Below are positions 1 through 8,084 of a stretch of DNA of 42,570 nucleotides, one piece after another. How positions within the stretch are numbered: the stretch's first letter is position 1; each line of letters opens with the position of its first letter. Origin of the DNA: Planctomyces sp. (GTDB taxonomy: Bacteria > Planctomycetota > Planctomycetia > Planctomycetales > Planctomycetaceae); NCBI GenBank assembly GCA_013822855.1, contig PNLE01000009.1:1-42570 (forward strand). Reading direction: 5' to 3'. A program made the position numbers and the translations under genes. The notes beneath the pieces were generated by a model. The model did not search any database. It was given only the letters and a program-made list of their open reading frames with translations, and was not told the DNA's origin.

Positions 1-383
1 GAAATCGCGGTTTGCGGTCCCGCGATGGCTAGAAACGGCGATCCCACCAATCGCGAAGCAAGTCTCATCGAGTGCAAAGTGTCGGTGGACTCAAACCGAA
101 GACGTTCCAAAGACTCCCAGTTGACCGTCAGATAAAGCACTGCCAGCAAACAGAAGACGAGTGTCGTCGCTTCTGAGAACCACCCTGGAGCGATTGCCCA
201 TTGGAACCCGATGATCAACACAATCCAGATCATGTTCCAATAGAGCAGTGTGAGAAAACCGGCCACGAACAGCCCGAGAATCAGGCCACCACCCGCCCAG
301 AGCATCGCTTCGTGAAGCTGTCGATCCACCCAGGCATCGAGGGTGACTTTCTTGCGTTTCTTCCCGGCGGTGCCTGTTCCCAA
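1..383 (-). CDS. Membrane protein of unknown function (C-terminus beyond window)
   Basis: A minus-strand reading frame stays open from a TTG at 383 to the window edge, so the C-terminus is missing. The TTG follows a GAGAGGA ribosome-binding site at about 8 bases. An in-frame stop lies just upstream and there is no ATG before the conserved-looking part, which is why I chose this start. The visible 127 residues begin with a basic stretch (GKKRKK), followed by three likely membrane segments at about residues 27-45, 48-65 and 70-88, then a soluble part. I do not recognise the family. The amphipathic region and alternating hydrophobic segments make it more convincing than the shorter frames in the same stretch. 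It is transcribed divergently from the regulator at 919. Confidence 0.55.
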   Translation of the reverse strand, partial: MGTGTAGKKRKKVTLDAWVDRQLHEAMLWAGGGLILGLFVAGFLTLLYWNMIWIVLIIGFQWAIAPGWFSEATTLVFCLLAVLYLTVNWESLERLRFESTDTLHSMRLASRLVGSPFLAIAGPQTAI

Positions 384-918
384 AGAGATGTCCTCTCGAA
401 TTCGTCAATGCGGCAAGAACTCAAGGTGCCGGTATCGCCGACAAAGACGGCTTGAGTTGGCGAACTGCGGCCCTATACGCAGGATCGCTCCCCATGGATC
501 AGATTTCCTGTTTCAAAGACGGGAAAAGGCCGCCCGGAGAGGCCACTCCATCCGGCGAAAAAGGGCCGAATCTGCTGAAACAATGCCAATGCCGCAAACC
601 GCTTGAGCATGGCAAACTTCCCAAGCCAACACACGTTGACCAATGACAGAGAATGGTTACAATCGGCCATGTCGGCAGGATCGGTAAGTTAATCACAATC
701 GTGAGACTCCGGAAAGCCGCTGCATTTTGACCATTGTCGCGCACCTTGGGGTTTTCGGCAGGTCTGGGGTTTACCGTGGCCCGCGCAGTTCGCGCTGGCG
801 GCGGCAATCGGCAGGGAATCGCCACCTCTTCGACTACGGAGAGCGAAGAGGTCACAGTCCAGTGTTCCGCCATCTGCCTGGCAGATGACGGGGCCGCTTC
901 AAAGGATGGACGTTCGTC
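384..918. other. Intergenic region between divergent genes
   Basis: About 535 bp separate the membrane protein (minus) from the HTH-receiver gene (plus). I see no convincing gene; the short frames here have no family features and mostly continue as antisense frames. The region holds a sigma70-like promoter at 636-663 pointing to the regulator, which would give it an untranslated leader of about 250 nt. The last 20 bases before 919 include an AAAGGATGG ribosome-binding site. Confidence 0.6.
636..663 (+). promoter_or_regulatory. Sigma70-like promoter for the HTH-receiver/kinase pair
   Basis: TTGACC at 636-641 and TACAAT at 658-663 are separated by 16 bases. Each hexamer matches five of six consensus positions. 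It lies about 255 bp upstream of the regulator start, implying a long leader. Inferred from consensus only. Confidence 0.4.
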
Positions 919-1497
919 ATGAAAACGGTGTTCACAACAGGCGAGGCGGCGAAGATCTGCAAGGTCAGCCAACAGACCATCATTCGCTGTTTCGATTCGG
1001 GCCAGCTCAAAGGTTTTCGAGTTCCCGGATCGCGTTTCCGCCGCATTCCGCGGGATATCCTCTTCCGCTTCATGAAGGAAAACGGCATCCCCACCGATGC
1101 CCTGGAGAGCGGCCGCCGCAAGGCGCTGGTCGTGGACGACGATGTCGAACTCGTGGAACTGATCCGCGATGCCCTCGAGGCGGACGGACGGTTTGAAGTC
1201 CGCGTCGCCAACAACGGCTTCGACGCCGGCATGATGGTCAAGGAGTATCGTCCGGACATCATCGTCCTCGACGTGATGCTGCCGGATATCAACGGCAAGG
1301 AAGTCTGCCAGCGAGTCCGCAACGACCCGGCCCTGGACGATGTGCGGATCATCTGCATCAGCGGGATGGTCGAAGCCGACAAGATCGAAGATCTGCGAAA
1401 ATCGGGTGCCAACGAGTTCCTGCAGAAGCCGTTCGAAGTCGAAACACTCGTCGACCGGATGTGCCGGCTGCTCGATGTCGAACCGGTCGGTTCCTGA
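919..1497 (+). CDS. Response regulator with N-terminal HTH and C-terminal receiver domain
   Basis: This 192-residue protein joins a small excisionase/MerR-type helix-turn-helix (about residues 5-52, TTGEAAKICKVSQQTI then basic GSRFRRIPR) to a CheY-like receiver domain (about 68-186). The receiver keeps its key residues: acidic pocket D73-D75, phospho-acceptor D118 in VLDVMLPD, the Ser148 switch position and Lys170. The order is opposite to ordinary response regulators, where the receiver comes first. The start follows an AAAGGATGG ribosome-binding site. The histidine kinase begins shortly after its stop, so the two probably form a two-component pair that controls transcription; targets are unknown. 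The HTH type is judged from pattern and could belong to a related winged-helix group. Confidence 0.9.
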   Translation: MKTVFTTGEAAKICKVSQQTIIRCFDSGQLKGFRVPGSRFRRIPRDILFRFMKENGIPTDALESGRRKALVVDDDVELVELIRDALEADGRFEVRVANNGFDAGMMVKEYRPDIIVLDVMLPDINGKEVCQRVRNDPALDDVRIICISGMVEADKIEDLRKSGANEFLQKPFEVETLVDRMCRLLDVEPVGS

Positions 1498-1529
1498 CAA
1501 GCCATGGCTTGAGGTCTTGTCCGAAAGTG

Positions 1530-1570
1530 GCATGCTTGCAGCCGCATTAACAAAACCTGGGCAAGCATGC
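1530..1570. repeat. 10-bp perfect inverted repeat
   Basis: GCATGCTTGC at 1530-1539 is the exact inverse of GCAAGCATGC at 1561-1570, with a 21-base spacer. It lies between the regulator and the kinase and covers the kinase's first possible ATG. It could be a weak terminator, an mRNA hairpin limiting kinase translation, or a dispersed palindromic repeat. There is no long T-run (only TTTGCATT follows). Confidence 0.6.
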
Positions 1571-2464
1571 TTTGCATTGATCAAATCACGGCTTTGTCGC
1601 CGAGATTGTGACGCAGCTGAGGAAGACCACGCCCTTCCGCAAAGCCTTCAGGGACGTGCCACCCAACTTCAGACCTCATTGTGTGTGACTGCCGAGTTCG
1701 TCGGGTGGAGACGGGTTGTGGATGATCTGGCGGGTGGTCTTGAGCCGTGGTCGCCGGATCCGGAACGAATGGAAGCCCTCGCCGAGTTCGCGGCGGGTGC
1801 CGGGCATGAGATCAACAATCCGCTCGCCACCATCCTCGGACGGGTGCAGCTGTTGCTGCCGGGGGAAGACAATCCCGAGCGGCGGCGGCATCTGGAAACG
1901 ATCATCGCCCAGACGCTCCGCATCCGGGACATGATCGGTGACCTGATGCTCTTCGCGCGGCCCCCCGCGCCGCAGAAGTCGACCGTCGATCTCAGGAAAC
2001 TGGTTGAACAAGTCGCTCACAAGCAGCGAAGCGAAATCGAACTGGCGGGTTGCCTGGTCGATTTCCAGTTCGACCGCACCGAGTTTCTTGACAGCGACGA
2101 CGACGAGGCCCGCGGCTACCAGGCCGATATCGACCGGCACCAGATCTCGATCGTAGTGGCCGAACTGCTGCGAAATGCCCGCCAAGCCATGAAAGAGCAC
2201 GGTGGGACGATCCACGTCCATCTCTCGCGGCTGGAGGAATCACCACCGCGTTTCCAACTGACAGTGACCGACCCCGGCCGAGGCTTCTCCGCCGCCGACC
2301 AAAAGCACGCCTTCGATCCGTTCTACTCAGGCAGGCAGGCAGGCCGCGGCATCGGCTTCGGCCTCTGCAAAGCGTGGCAGATCGTCCGCCAGCATGCGGG
2401 AACGATCGACATCACCTCCACCCCCGGCGGCCCCACCAGCATTCGTGTGACGCTGCCCGCGTAG
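1532..2464 (+). CDS. Sensor histidine kinase without a recognisable input domain
   Basis: A 310-residue kinase with a short N-terminus and no membrane segment or PAS domain. The core is clear: H-box with phospho-acceptor His92 in AGHEINNPLATI, N-box around Asn215 (ELLRNARQAM), G1 box around Asp247 (TDPGRGFS) and G2 box GRGIGFGL. It resembles NtrB-like soluble kinases and probably phosphorylates the receiver encoded just upstream. The start is uncertain. The ATG at 1532 has no good ribosome-binding site and lies inside the 1530-1570 inverted repeat; TTG 1679 or GTG 1685 would remove about 50 poorly structured residues and still keep the whole kinase. The frame stays open further upstream, inside the regulator gene, but that is out-of-frame shadow. 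The signal sensed is not evident. Confidence 0.85.
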   Translation: MLAAALTKPGQACFALIKSRLCRRDCDAAEEDHALPQSLQGRATQLQTSLCVTAEFVGWRRVVDDLAGGLEPWSPDPERMEALAEFAAGAGHEINNPLATILGRVQLLLPGEDNPERRRHLETIIAQTLRIRDMIGDLMLFARPPAPQKSTVDLRKLVEQVAHKQRSEIELAGCLVDFQFDRTEFLDSDDDEARGYQADIDRHQISIVVAELLRNARQAMKEHGGTIHVHLSRLEESPPRFQLTVTDPGRGFSAADQKHAFDPFYSGRQAGRGIGFGLCKAWQIVRQHAGTIDITSTPGGPTSIRVTLPA

Positions 2465-2487
2465 CGAGTCTATCTCGATGCGACCGG

Positions 2488-2503
2488 AGCCAACTGACTG
2501 GCT
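2488..2503 (+). terminator. Weak hairpin after the kinase gene
   Basis: AGCCA (2488-2492) pairs with TGGCT (2499-2503) around a 6-base loop and is followed by TTTC. It lies in the short gap between convergent genes. Five base pairs is little; a possible terminator only. Confidence 0.25.
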
Positions 2504-2510
2504 TTCGACA

Positions 2511-2957
2511 TCACTTGGTCGTTAACGCGAAGTCGAAAGTGTTGCTCCCGGCCTTCACCTCCGCCGAGAGAGCGCCAGGCTTGAGGTACTTCGCCGGGAC
2601 TCGTTCGGGCTGGGCGGGAATCACCTGACCTTCCTTGCCGTCGGGAGTCGGTGGTTCGGAACGGGCGTCGGCACGCGTCGAGATCGACACATCGTGCGTC
2701 CCGAGCTTCGCACCGTAATTCTGGTTGTCAAAACGCAGGGAATATCGCCCCCCGGCATCCGTCCGCCCCTCGGAAGCCCGGCCATCGGGTGGCTGGAACT
2801 TCACCAGCGCATTTTCCAACGGTTGCCCTTCGAGCGTGACGACTCCGGTCACCTGACCCAGTTTTGGCATGTCACTGGGGCCACCGCCACAACCGGCGGT
2901 CAAGATGACCGCCGTTGACAGCAAAACACCTTGAGCCCACCACTTTGATGCGTTCAC
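2511..2957 (-). CDS. Lipoprotein with carboxypeptidase-regulatory-like fold, paired with a DUF1559 gene
   Basis: A 148-residue exported lipoprotein. The N-terminus has a basic start, a hydrophobic core and a lipobox ending LTAGC, followed by a Gly-rich spacer. The rest resembles a single transthyretin/CarboxypepD_reg-like beta-sandwich: GVVTLEGQPLENALVKFQP, then a GRYSL strand and a C-terminal strand NTFDFAL. I start it at GTG 2957 because GGAGGTG, a near-perfect anti-Shine-Dalgarno match, lies 5 bases upstream; an in-frame ATG at 2972 would place that site inside the gene. It follows the DUF1559 gene ending at 3027 on the same strand and is probably co-transcribed. Such lipoproteins commonly accompany DUF1559 proteins in planctomycetes; their role is unknown. 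Confidence 0.85.
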   Translation of the reverse strand: MNASKWWAQGVLLSTAVILTAGCGGGPSDMPKLGQVTGVVTLEGQPLENALVKFQPPDGRASEGRTDAGGRYSLRFDNQNYGAKLGTHDVSISTRADARSEPPTPDGKEGQVIPAQPERVPAKYLKPGALSAEVKAGSNTFDFALTTK

Positions 2958-2960
2958 AAA

Positions 2961-2970
2961 CACCTCCCTC
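2961..2970 (-). promoter_or_regulatory. Strong ribosome-binding site that decides the GTG 2957 start
   Basis: GAGGGAGGTG on the minus strand contains GGAGGTG, complementary to the 16S tail, ending 5 bases before GTG 2957. It argues against the in-frame ATG at 2972, which overlaps it. Confidence 0.65.
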
Positions 2971-3026
2971 ATGGACGAAACCAATGTAGACGGACAGGCG
3001 GCACAAGTATTCAAGCGGGAGATGTG

Positions 3027-4022
3027 CTAGTACTCGCCCGCGATGAATCCGTCGCCGATCCCCGCGAGGGCTTCAAAGGTGCTGTTGATCGTCGCGGGAG
3101 GTGTCGTCTCGCCGATGTTGAAGATGTTCTGGCTAAGGAACCGAACCGCGCCATCGCCCATCAGGAAGTGGGCGCCGCCGGTGTGCTGGCTGCTGTAGCT
3201 GGCACAGTTTTCGGTGTTCACTGCGGGAAGTACGGGGTTGATCCCCCACTTGGTGGTACCGGCGATCGTCATCAGCCCCTGGTTCCAGACGACACCCGTA
3301 GTATCTTGGGCGAATGGTCCAAGGGTATTGCCGTCGCGTGCGGCGAACAGCGTTCCCGCACTCATACGCGTCGCACCGGAAAGCCAGGCCCGTTCCCCGA
3401 TCAGGATCGTGTTGCTGCTGCCATCGGTAAGGGCCGAGAAGTTGATGCGGCTGTTGCGGTAGAACGCACCGCTCGCCGCCTGCGAACCATCGGTTCCGGC
3501 CCGCCCCGCCTGACGAACTGCCGACGTGTTGTTGGAGACCACATAGTTTGAGAGCGGCAGGCCACGATTGTTGGTGCCGTTGTCCTCGATCGCATAGCCG
3601 GGGTCGACGGCTGTGTCATGCACCTGCGGGCCGTTGTCCGAAGGGCAATCAAATCCGGCGAGGAAAGTTTGCATGGCCCGTTGATTGGCCTGCATGGCCG
3701 CACTGGGAAGCTGGCCATTCACATTGAGGGTGTTGAACAGAGGCGTCTGGTCGATATACGGAAGCAGGAAAGCCGACCACGCCCAGTGTCCCTTGTTGTC
3801 CGCCACACTGGCCTGCACATAGGCGGGGGGAAGCGTGTTGAAGACATCGTGGTAGTTGTGCATCGCAATGCCCAATTGCTTGAGATTGTTCCGGCACTGG
3901 GTGCGACGGGCCGCTTCTCGGGCCTGTTGGACAGCGGGGAGCAGGAGGGCGATCAGGATGGCGATGATGGCGATCACCACCAACAGTTCGATGAGCGTGA
4001 ACGCGGCACGTGGTCGAGACAT
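3027..4022 (-). CDS. DUF1559 pilin-like protein
   Basis: A 331-residue planctomycete DUF1559 protein. It begins with a type IV prepilin signal: short basic leader, then the [20 protein letters not shown] helix with Glu at the +5 position, then [21 protein letters not shown]. The C-terminus carries the H-X9-DG motif in [12 protein letters not shown] and ends IAGEY. By analogy it is cleaved and N-methylated by a prepilin peptidase and placed in the envelope; its real function is unknown. The ATG at 4022 has a GGAG site about 7 bases upstream, and the frame before it has no signal-like content. It is followed by a lipoprotein gene on the same strand, one of three such pairs in the first 11 kb. 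Confidence 0.93.
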   Translation of the reverse strand: MSRPRAAFTLIELLVVIAIIAILIALLLPAVQQAREAARRTQCRNNLKQLGIAMHNYHDVFNTLPPAYVQASVADNKGHWAWSAFLLPYIDQTPLFNTLNVNGQLPSAAMQANQRAMQTFLAGFDCPSDNGPQVHDTAVDPGYAIEDNGTNNRGLPLSNYVVSNNTSAVRQAGRAGTDGSQAASGAFYRNSRINFSALTDGSSNTILIGERAWLSGATRMSAGTLFAARDGNTLGPFAQDTTGVVWNQGLMTIAGTTKWGINPVLPAVNTENCASYSSQHTGGAHFLMGDGAVRFLSQNIFNIGETTPPATINSTFEALAGIGDGFIAGEY

Positions 4023-4328
4023 GACAGGACTCCAGGAAGATGGGAATGAGACGGGATGGCGAAAAAGCACAGAAAGTGCGGAAGAAAAGACGAATATCGA
4101 GTGATGTGACTTCTGCGGCCGACAGAACAGGTGTCGAGAGGGCAACAGAAGACCAATCTGGGCGGACATCCAGATATTGATCATTCGCCCCAGATCACGC
4201 AAGTATTCTTCGATCTGTTGATGGGTATTCCTGCTTGGATCAACCCACTAACATGGCGAATCACAGGCGGTGGCTCGACTTCCGTCGACGGCAATCAGCT
4301 CCCGCAGGACAGCAAGGATCAACGTTCC
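4023..4328. other. Intergenic region between divergent genes
   Basis: A gap of 306 bp between the first DUF1559 gene (minus) and the aldolase (plus). It must hold promoters for both, but I could not pick a convincing -35/-10 pair on either strand. The open frame leading into the aldolase from 4131 has no conserved content. Confidence 0.5.
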
Positions 4329-5429
4329 ATGGCAACACCCGCCCCGCCGGCATCCACCAAACTTCGCGGCATCCTCACCCCCAACATCGTCCCCCTGGAT
4401 GACCAGGGGCGGATCAACGAGGGGGAACTGCGGCGGTATGTCGACTGGCTGATCGCCAAAGGCGTCCACGGGCTCTACCCCAACGGCTCGACGGGGGAGT
4501 TCCTGCGGTTCACGGTCGATGAACGCCGCGAGATCATGCGGATCATCCTCGACCAGGTGCGGGGCCGGGTGCCGGTGCTGGCGGGAGCGGCGGAAGCCAA
4601 CACCCGCGAAACAATCCGCGCCTGCGAGGCCTATTACGACATGGGGGCCACCGCCGTCGCCATCGTCGCCCCCTTCTACTACAAGCTCAGCCCGCGAGCC
4701 GTCTACGCCTACTTCAAAGAGATCGCCGATAACACGCCGATCGACGTGACGCTCTACAACATCCCCCTCTTCGCCAGCCCGATCGACGTCCCCACCGTCC
4801 AGAAACTGGCCCTCGATTGCCCCAAAGTGGTCGGCATCAAGGATTCCTCCGGCGATCTCCCCCACATGATCCGCATGATCCAGGCGATCCGCCCGCATCG
4901 GCCCGAGTTCAGCTTCCTCACCGGCTGGGATGCGGCCCTCATGCCGATGCTCCTCCTGGGCTGCGACGGCGGCACCAACGCCAGCTCGGGCGTCGTGCCG
5001 GAAGTGACCCGTAAGCTGTTCGATCTGTGCGAAGCGGGCCAGATTGCCGCCGCCCGCGATGTGCAATACGAACTCGTCACCCTCTTCGACACGATGATCC
5101 AGTCGGCCGAATTCCCCGACGGTTTCCGTTTGGGGGTGAAACTCCGCGGCTTCGAGACCGGCAGCGGCCGCCAGCCCATCACATCCGAGCAACAGGGCGA
5201 ATTGACCAAACTCGCCGACACGCTGCAATGCCTGCTCGCCCGCCACGGGTTTACAGACTCCCCACACTCCGGTTGCGATCCCGCCGCCCGGCCCACGGCC
5301 CATTCCCTGCTGACAACATTGGCAGCACCCGTGTCAGTGGCACCGCGCGCTGCCAACGTCGCCCTGAGCGAAGACCAGTTGACCCACATCGTGCAGAGCG
5401 TGCTGACGGAACTTGGCCAGCGACGCTGA
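4329..5429 (+). CDS. DapA/NanA-family Schiff-base aldolase with C-terminal targeting-like tail
   Basis: A 366-residue protein. Residues 1-308 form a TIM-barrel aldolase of the dihydrodipicolinate synthase/N-acetylneuraminate lyase family: substrate-carboxylate loop GSTGE (53-57), catalytic Tyr143 in LYNIP and Schiff-base Lys171 in [13 protein letters not shown] rather than GTTGE fits the NanA-like side of the family, so lysine biosynthesis is not the safest guess; the substrate is unknown. Residues 309-345 are a Pro/Ala/Ser/His linker and 346-366 ([21 protein letters not shown] without its last residue is the core) form an amphipathic helix resembling bacterial microcompartment encapsulation peptides. 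The ATG at 4329 follows an AAGGA site. The gene stands alone, divergent from the DUF1559 gene and convergent with the next gene. Confidence 0.9.
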   Translation: MATPAPPASTKLRGILTPNIVPLDDQGRINEGELRRYVDWLIAKGVHGLYPNGSTGEFLRFTVDERREIMRIILDQVRGRVPVLAGAAEANTRETIRACEAYYDMGATAVAIVAPFYYKLSPRAVYAYFKEIADNTPIDVTLYNIPLFASPIDVPTVQKLALDCPKVVGIKDSSGDLPHMIRMIQAIRPHRPEFSFLTGWDAALMPMLLLGCDGGTNASSGVVPEVTRKLFDLCEAGQIAAARDVQYELVTLFDTMIQSAEFPDGFRLGVKLRGFETGSGRQPITSEQQGELTKLADTLQCLLARHGFTDSPHSGCDPAARPTAHSLLTTLAAPVSVAPRAANVALSEDQLTHIVQSVLTELGQRR

Positions 5430-5474
5430 TTGTCCCAGCCATGTTCAGAACCGAGCTGGGTTCACCCAAACGAG

Positions 5475-6101
5475 TTAATGCGAGCGGGCGTGCGATTCCA
5501 GGCATTCGTTCAATCGCCGGTGAACCTCGGCCAAACGATCACGAAGCTCGGCTTCGCGCACCACCAGCACCTCCGGCCCGAGGGAAACATCCCCTGCTGG
5601 CCCCTGCCCCATGAACTCGAACGCGATCCGCAGTTCCGGCTTCGATGGCGGCCCCGCCAACTGGATTTTCTTGACGAAGCGCCAAGGGATGTGGATCTCC
5701 TCGTAGTCAGGCTGCGTGTCGATCCAGCGGGCTTCCACCGGCTCGCCCAGATGGCTGATCGCCTTGGCGACATCGTTCGACAGAGCATGGCCGTACTGCC
5801 GGACGACCAACTCCTTTTCGTCGGCCACCACCTGTGGTTCCCGCATCAGCTTCGCCAGTCGAAAGAGACGCCTGGCCGAACTACGCCAGCGATAAACAGC
5901 CAGCAGCAGCAAGGCTCCCGCGCCGATCCAGATCACCGGCCGGTTCGAATCCCAGAAGATTTCGTAGAGCATCAACATCAGGCTGCACACCACCGGCGGC
6001 GCGACCCTCAGCCAGCCTCTGAGCGACGTGATAATACGGCGACTCTGAAATTCAACAGGAATGGTCGACTCCCCGGAACACGCGTTTGGACAGCCCAGCA
6101 C
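5475..6101 (-). CDS. Membrane-anchored protein of unknown function
   Basis: A 208-residue protein, unrecognised. After a short polar N-terminus it has two likely membrane helices at about residues 33-47 and 55-71 (VIWIGAGALLLLAVYRW), then a soluble domain of about 135 residues with alternating strands and charged helices (for example QPDYEEIHIPWRFVKKIQL and a C-terminal coiled-coil-like AELRDRLAEVHRRLNE). The GTG at 6101 is the first start after an in-frame stop; no clear ribosome-binding site supports it, and a later GTG pair near residue 36 is possible. It converges on the aldolase, with only a short gap containing an imperfect CCCAGC/GCTGGG stem. Confidence 0.7.
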   Translation of the reverse strand: MLGCPNACSGESTIPVEFQSRRIITSLRGWLRVAPPVVCSLMLMLYEIFWDSNRPVIWIGAGALLLLAVYRWRSSARRLFRLAKLMREPQVVADEKELVVRQYGHALSNDVAKAISHLGEPVEARWIDTQPDYEEIHIPWRFVKKIQLAGPPSKPELRIAFEFMGQGPAGDVSLGPEVLVVREAELRDRLAEVHRRLNECLESHARSH

Positions 6102-6452
6102 CCGCCATCATAGCCATGAAACGCAACGAAGCACCGCACAACGGATCAAGAAGGCCGCAATCGAGGAAATGTGGAAACAAACGATTGATTGCAAACTACT
6201 TGTGACAAGCCAGTTACAGCACACAGACAATCAATCGAGAAGTCACGACCAATAGACCAGTTTGAAGAAATTGCAGAATTTCTGGCTTTTCACATCAATA
6301 AATATCGATATCTTAAGTGTTCACCATACCATCTCTGTACGCTTCCCCTCATTGCCCTTCTTTCAGTGAGTTCGGCAGCCGAAGGGTTGGTTGTCCCTGT
6401 CGCCGGTTCTCCGCCACCGTCCCAAACCACTTCCACCCAGTTGAGCCAGAGA
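6102..6452. other. AT-rich divergent intergenic region
   Basis: About 350 bp between the membrane protein (minus) and a lipoprotein (plus). The part from about 6230 to 6330 is clearly AT-richer than its surroundings and includes a small inverted repeat, AAATT-GCAG-AATTT. It probably holds the promoter of the lipoprotein/DUF1559 pair. Several -35/-10 combinations are possible and none stands out. The frame is open upstream of the lipoprotein start but has no conserved content. Confidence 0.45.
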
Positions 6453-6896
6453 ATGCCTTCTTACATTTCTCAGCTTTCCGTCCGCTCACACCCGACCTTA
6501 CTGCGACGCCTTGGGTTGTGGCTGATGATCTCTGGAGTAGTGCTGGGCCCACTCATGACGGGCTGTGCGGACAACAGCCACCAAAAGTCCACCGCAAGTG
6601 TGAAAGGCACTGTGTCTGCAAATGGCCAACCAGTCACGTTTGGTGAAATCATCTTTTCACCGATTGCCACTGGAGCCGAAGGTGGAAAATCGGCCATCGG
6701 CACCATCCGGGAAGATGGAACGTTCACGCTGGCAACATACATCTCAGGTGATGGCGCCATTATCGGCCAACATCGAATCTCCATCTCTCCTGTCGATCCG
6801 ACCAAGAAGCTTCCTGGAAAACTCCCGAAGGACTTTCAACTCGAAGTCAAACCTGGATCAAACACCTTTGAGATCAAACTTGAACCGTTGAAATAG
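6453..6896 (+). CDS. Lipoprotein with carboxypeptidase-regulatory-like fold, paired with a DUF1559 gene
   Basis: A 147-residue lipoprotein: basic N-terminus (LLRRLG), hydrophobic stretch, lipobox PLMTGC, then a beta-rich domain starting ASVKGTVSANGQPVTFGEI and ending with strand NTFEIKLE. The central ISGDGAIIGQHRISI segment closely resembles GDGAIVGEHVV of the lipoprotein at 10404, so the two are paralogues. The ATG at 6453 is preferred because it gives a normal-length signal peptide; the purine run before it is a weak ribosome-binding site. The DUF1559 gene follows after 114 bp on the same strand, so the order here is lipoprotein first. Function unknown. Confidence 0.85.
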   Translation: MPSYISQLSVRSHPTLLRRLGLWLMISGVVLGPLMTGCADNSHQKSTASVKGTVSANGQPVTFGEIIFSPIATGAEGGKSAIGTIREDGTFTLATYISGDGAIIGQHRISISPVDPTKKLPGKLPKDFQLEVKPGSNTFEIKLEPLK

Positions 6897-7010
6897 TGAA
6901 TCTTTTCGTTCTTCATACTACTCCTGAAATCGCACCGACTTCACTTCACTTCGCCAGATCAGGCGGCTTTTGTCGATCCTTTCTTTATCCTCGGCTCCAG
7001 GAGCTTCATC

Positions 7011-7973
7011 ATGTCTCGAACAGGAATGCCTCGCGCCAAAACGACACCTCGTTTCAAGGGATTCACACTCATTGAATTGCTGGTGGTGATCGCGATCATC
7101 GCCATTCTGATTGCACTGTTGCTGCCCGCCGTTCAACAGGCCCGTGAATCCGCCCGTCGCACCCAATGCCGCAACAACTTGAAGCAGATCGGCCTCGCAC
7201 TTCATAACTATCTCGATACACACCGTGTCTTCCCCGCCGCCTGCTACAAGACATTGAACCAGGATACCGGTGCCACGACGGAAAACCGCCGCGCGACCCA
7301 CTGGACGGCCATGCTCCTCCCCTTCATCGATCAGGGCCCGCTCTACAACACCATCACCTTCGGCGAAAATGCCGGTTGGAACACCGGCAACAACCTGACC
7401 GCACGTCGTGCCCAACTGGCGGGATTTCAGTGCCCCTCCGCCCCGGATCGACGAACCTACGACTATGATTCCACGACCGGACTGGCCACTTATAACTATG
7501 GCGTCGTCATGTCCGGATCCATTGGAAATCCGGTTTCACGATCGGGCGAGAACAAGCACTACATGGATGACAACTACCCTGGCGATTCAGTGCGTCACAA
7601 TGGCGCGTTCAACCAGAACACGGCCTTCAGCACAAGGGATCTCTCGGACGGCACCAGCAACACGGTTGGTGTGGGCGAGCGATATCGCAGTGCGGCCACC
7701 GACGCCGACAACAATACCTACCGCCGCTACGGCGGAATCGGCACGGAGAACGCCCAGGACGAACATGCCCAGTTTTCCGGATCGATTGGCACGACGATCA
7801 ACTCCACCAGCGGCACCCAATACGGCTATGCGGGATTTTCCAGCAAGCACACCGGCGGGGCCCACTTCCTCCTCATGGATGGAGCCGTCCGTTTCCTGTC
7901 GGAGAATATCGCCAACGAAGTCCGCTCGGCCCTCGGCAGCCGAGGCAGCAACGATATCGCCGGTGAATTCTAA
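7011..7973 (+). CDS. DUF1559 pilin-like protein
   Basis: A 320-residue DUF1559 protein. A 17-residue basic leader precedes [20 protein letters not shown], so the prepilin peptidase site is present. A shared block ([18 protein letters not shown]) follows, and the C-terminus has H-X9-DG in [12 protein letters not shown] and ends IAGEF. The ATG at 7011 follows CCAGGAG at a normal distance. It lies downstream of the paralogous lipoprotein gene and is closed by a strong hairpin at 8010-8047. It is predicted to sit in the envelope anchored by the N-terminal helix; whether it assembles into a filament cannot be told. Confidence 0.93.
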   Translation: MSRTGMPRAKTTPRFKGFTLIELLVVIAIIAILIALLLPAVQQARESARRTQCRNNLKQIGLALHNYLDTHRVFPAACYKTLNQDTGATTENRRATHWTAMLLPFIDQGPLYNTITFGENAGWNTGNNLTARRAQLAGFQCPSAPDRRTYDYDSTTGLATYNYGVVMSGSIGNPVSRSGENKHYMDDNYPGDSVRHNGAFNQNTAFSTRDLSDGTSNTVGVGERYRSAATDADNNTYRRYGGIGTENAQDEHAQFSGSIGTTINSTSGTQYGYAGFSSKHTGGAHFLLMDGAVRFLSENIANEVRSALGSRGSNDIAGEF

Positions 7974-8009
7974 TACTCCTATCTAAATATCAGATTCAGT
8001 AAACAACAG

Positions 8010-8047
8010 ACGAGTGTCGCGGAAAGTAGTCTTCCCGCGACACTCGT
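8010..8047. terminator. Intrinsic terminator between convergent genes
   Basis: A perfect 13-bp stem (ACGAGTGTCGCGG at 8010-8022 with its inverse at 8035-8047) has a 12-base loop and runs into TTTTC on the plus strand. It ends the lipoprotein/DUF1559 unit and may also serve the phosphodiesterase gene from the other side. Confidence 0.85.
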
Positions 8048-8084
8048 TTTCATTGAATTCGATCGCGACCATTCTCAAAGCCAG

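Noticed and set aside
499-1584. A minus-strand open frame of about 360 codons
   Set aside because: It runs antisense to the HTH-receiver gene, which has a full set of receiver residues. No family features are present.
4131-4328. N-terminal extension of the aldolase by 66 residues
   Set aside because: The extension has no conserved features, and ATG 4329 has its own ribosome-binding site and gives the usual family N-terminus.
5935-5960. A T-loop-like GGTTCGAATCCC suggesting a tRNA
   Set aside because: It lies inside the membrane protein gene at 5475-6101, and no acceptor or anticodon stems can be folded around it.
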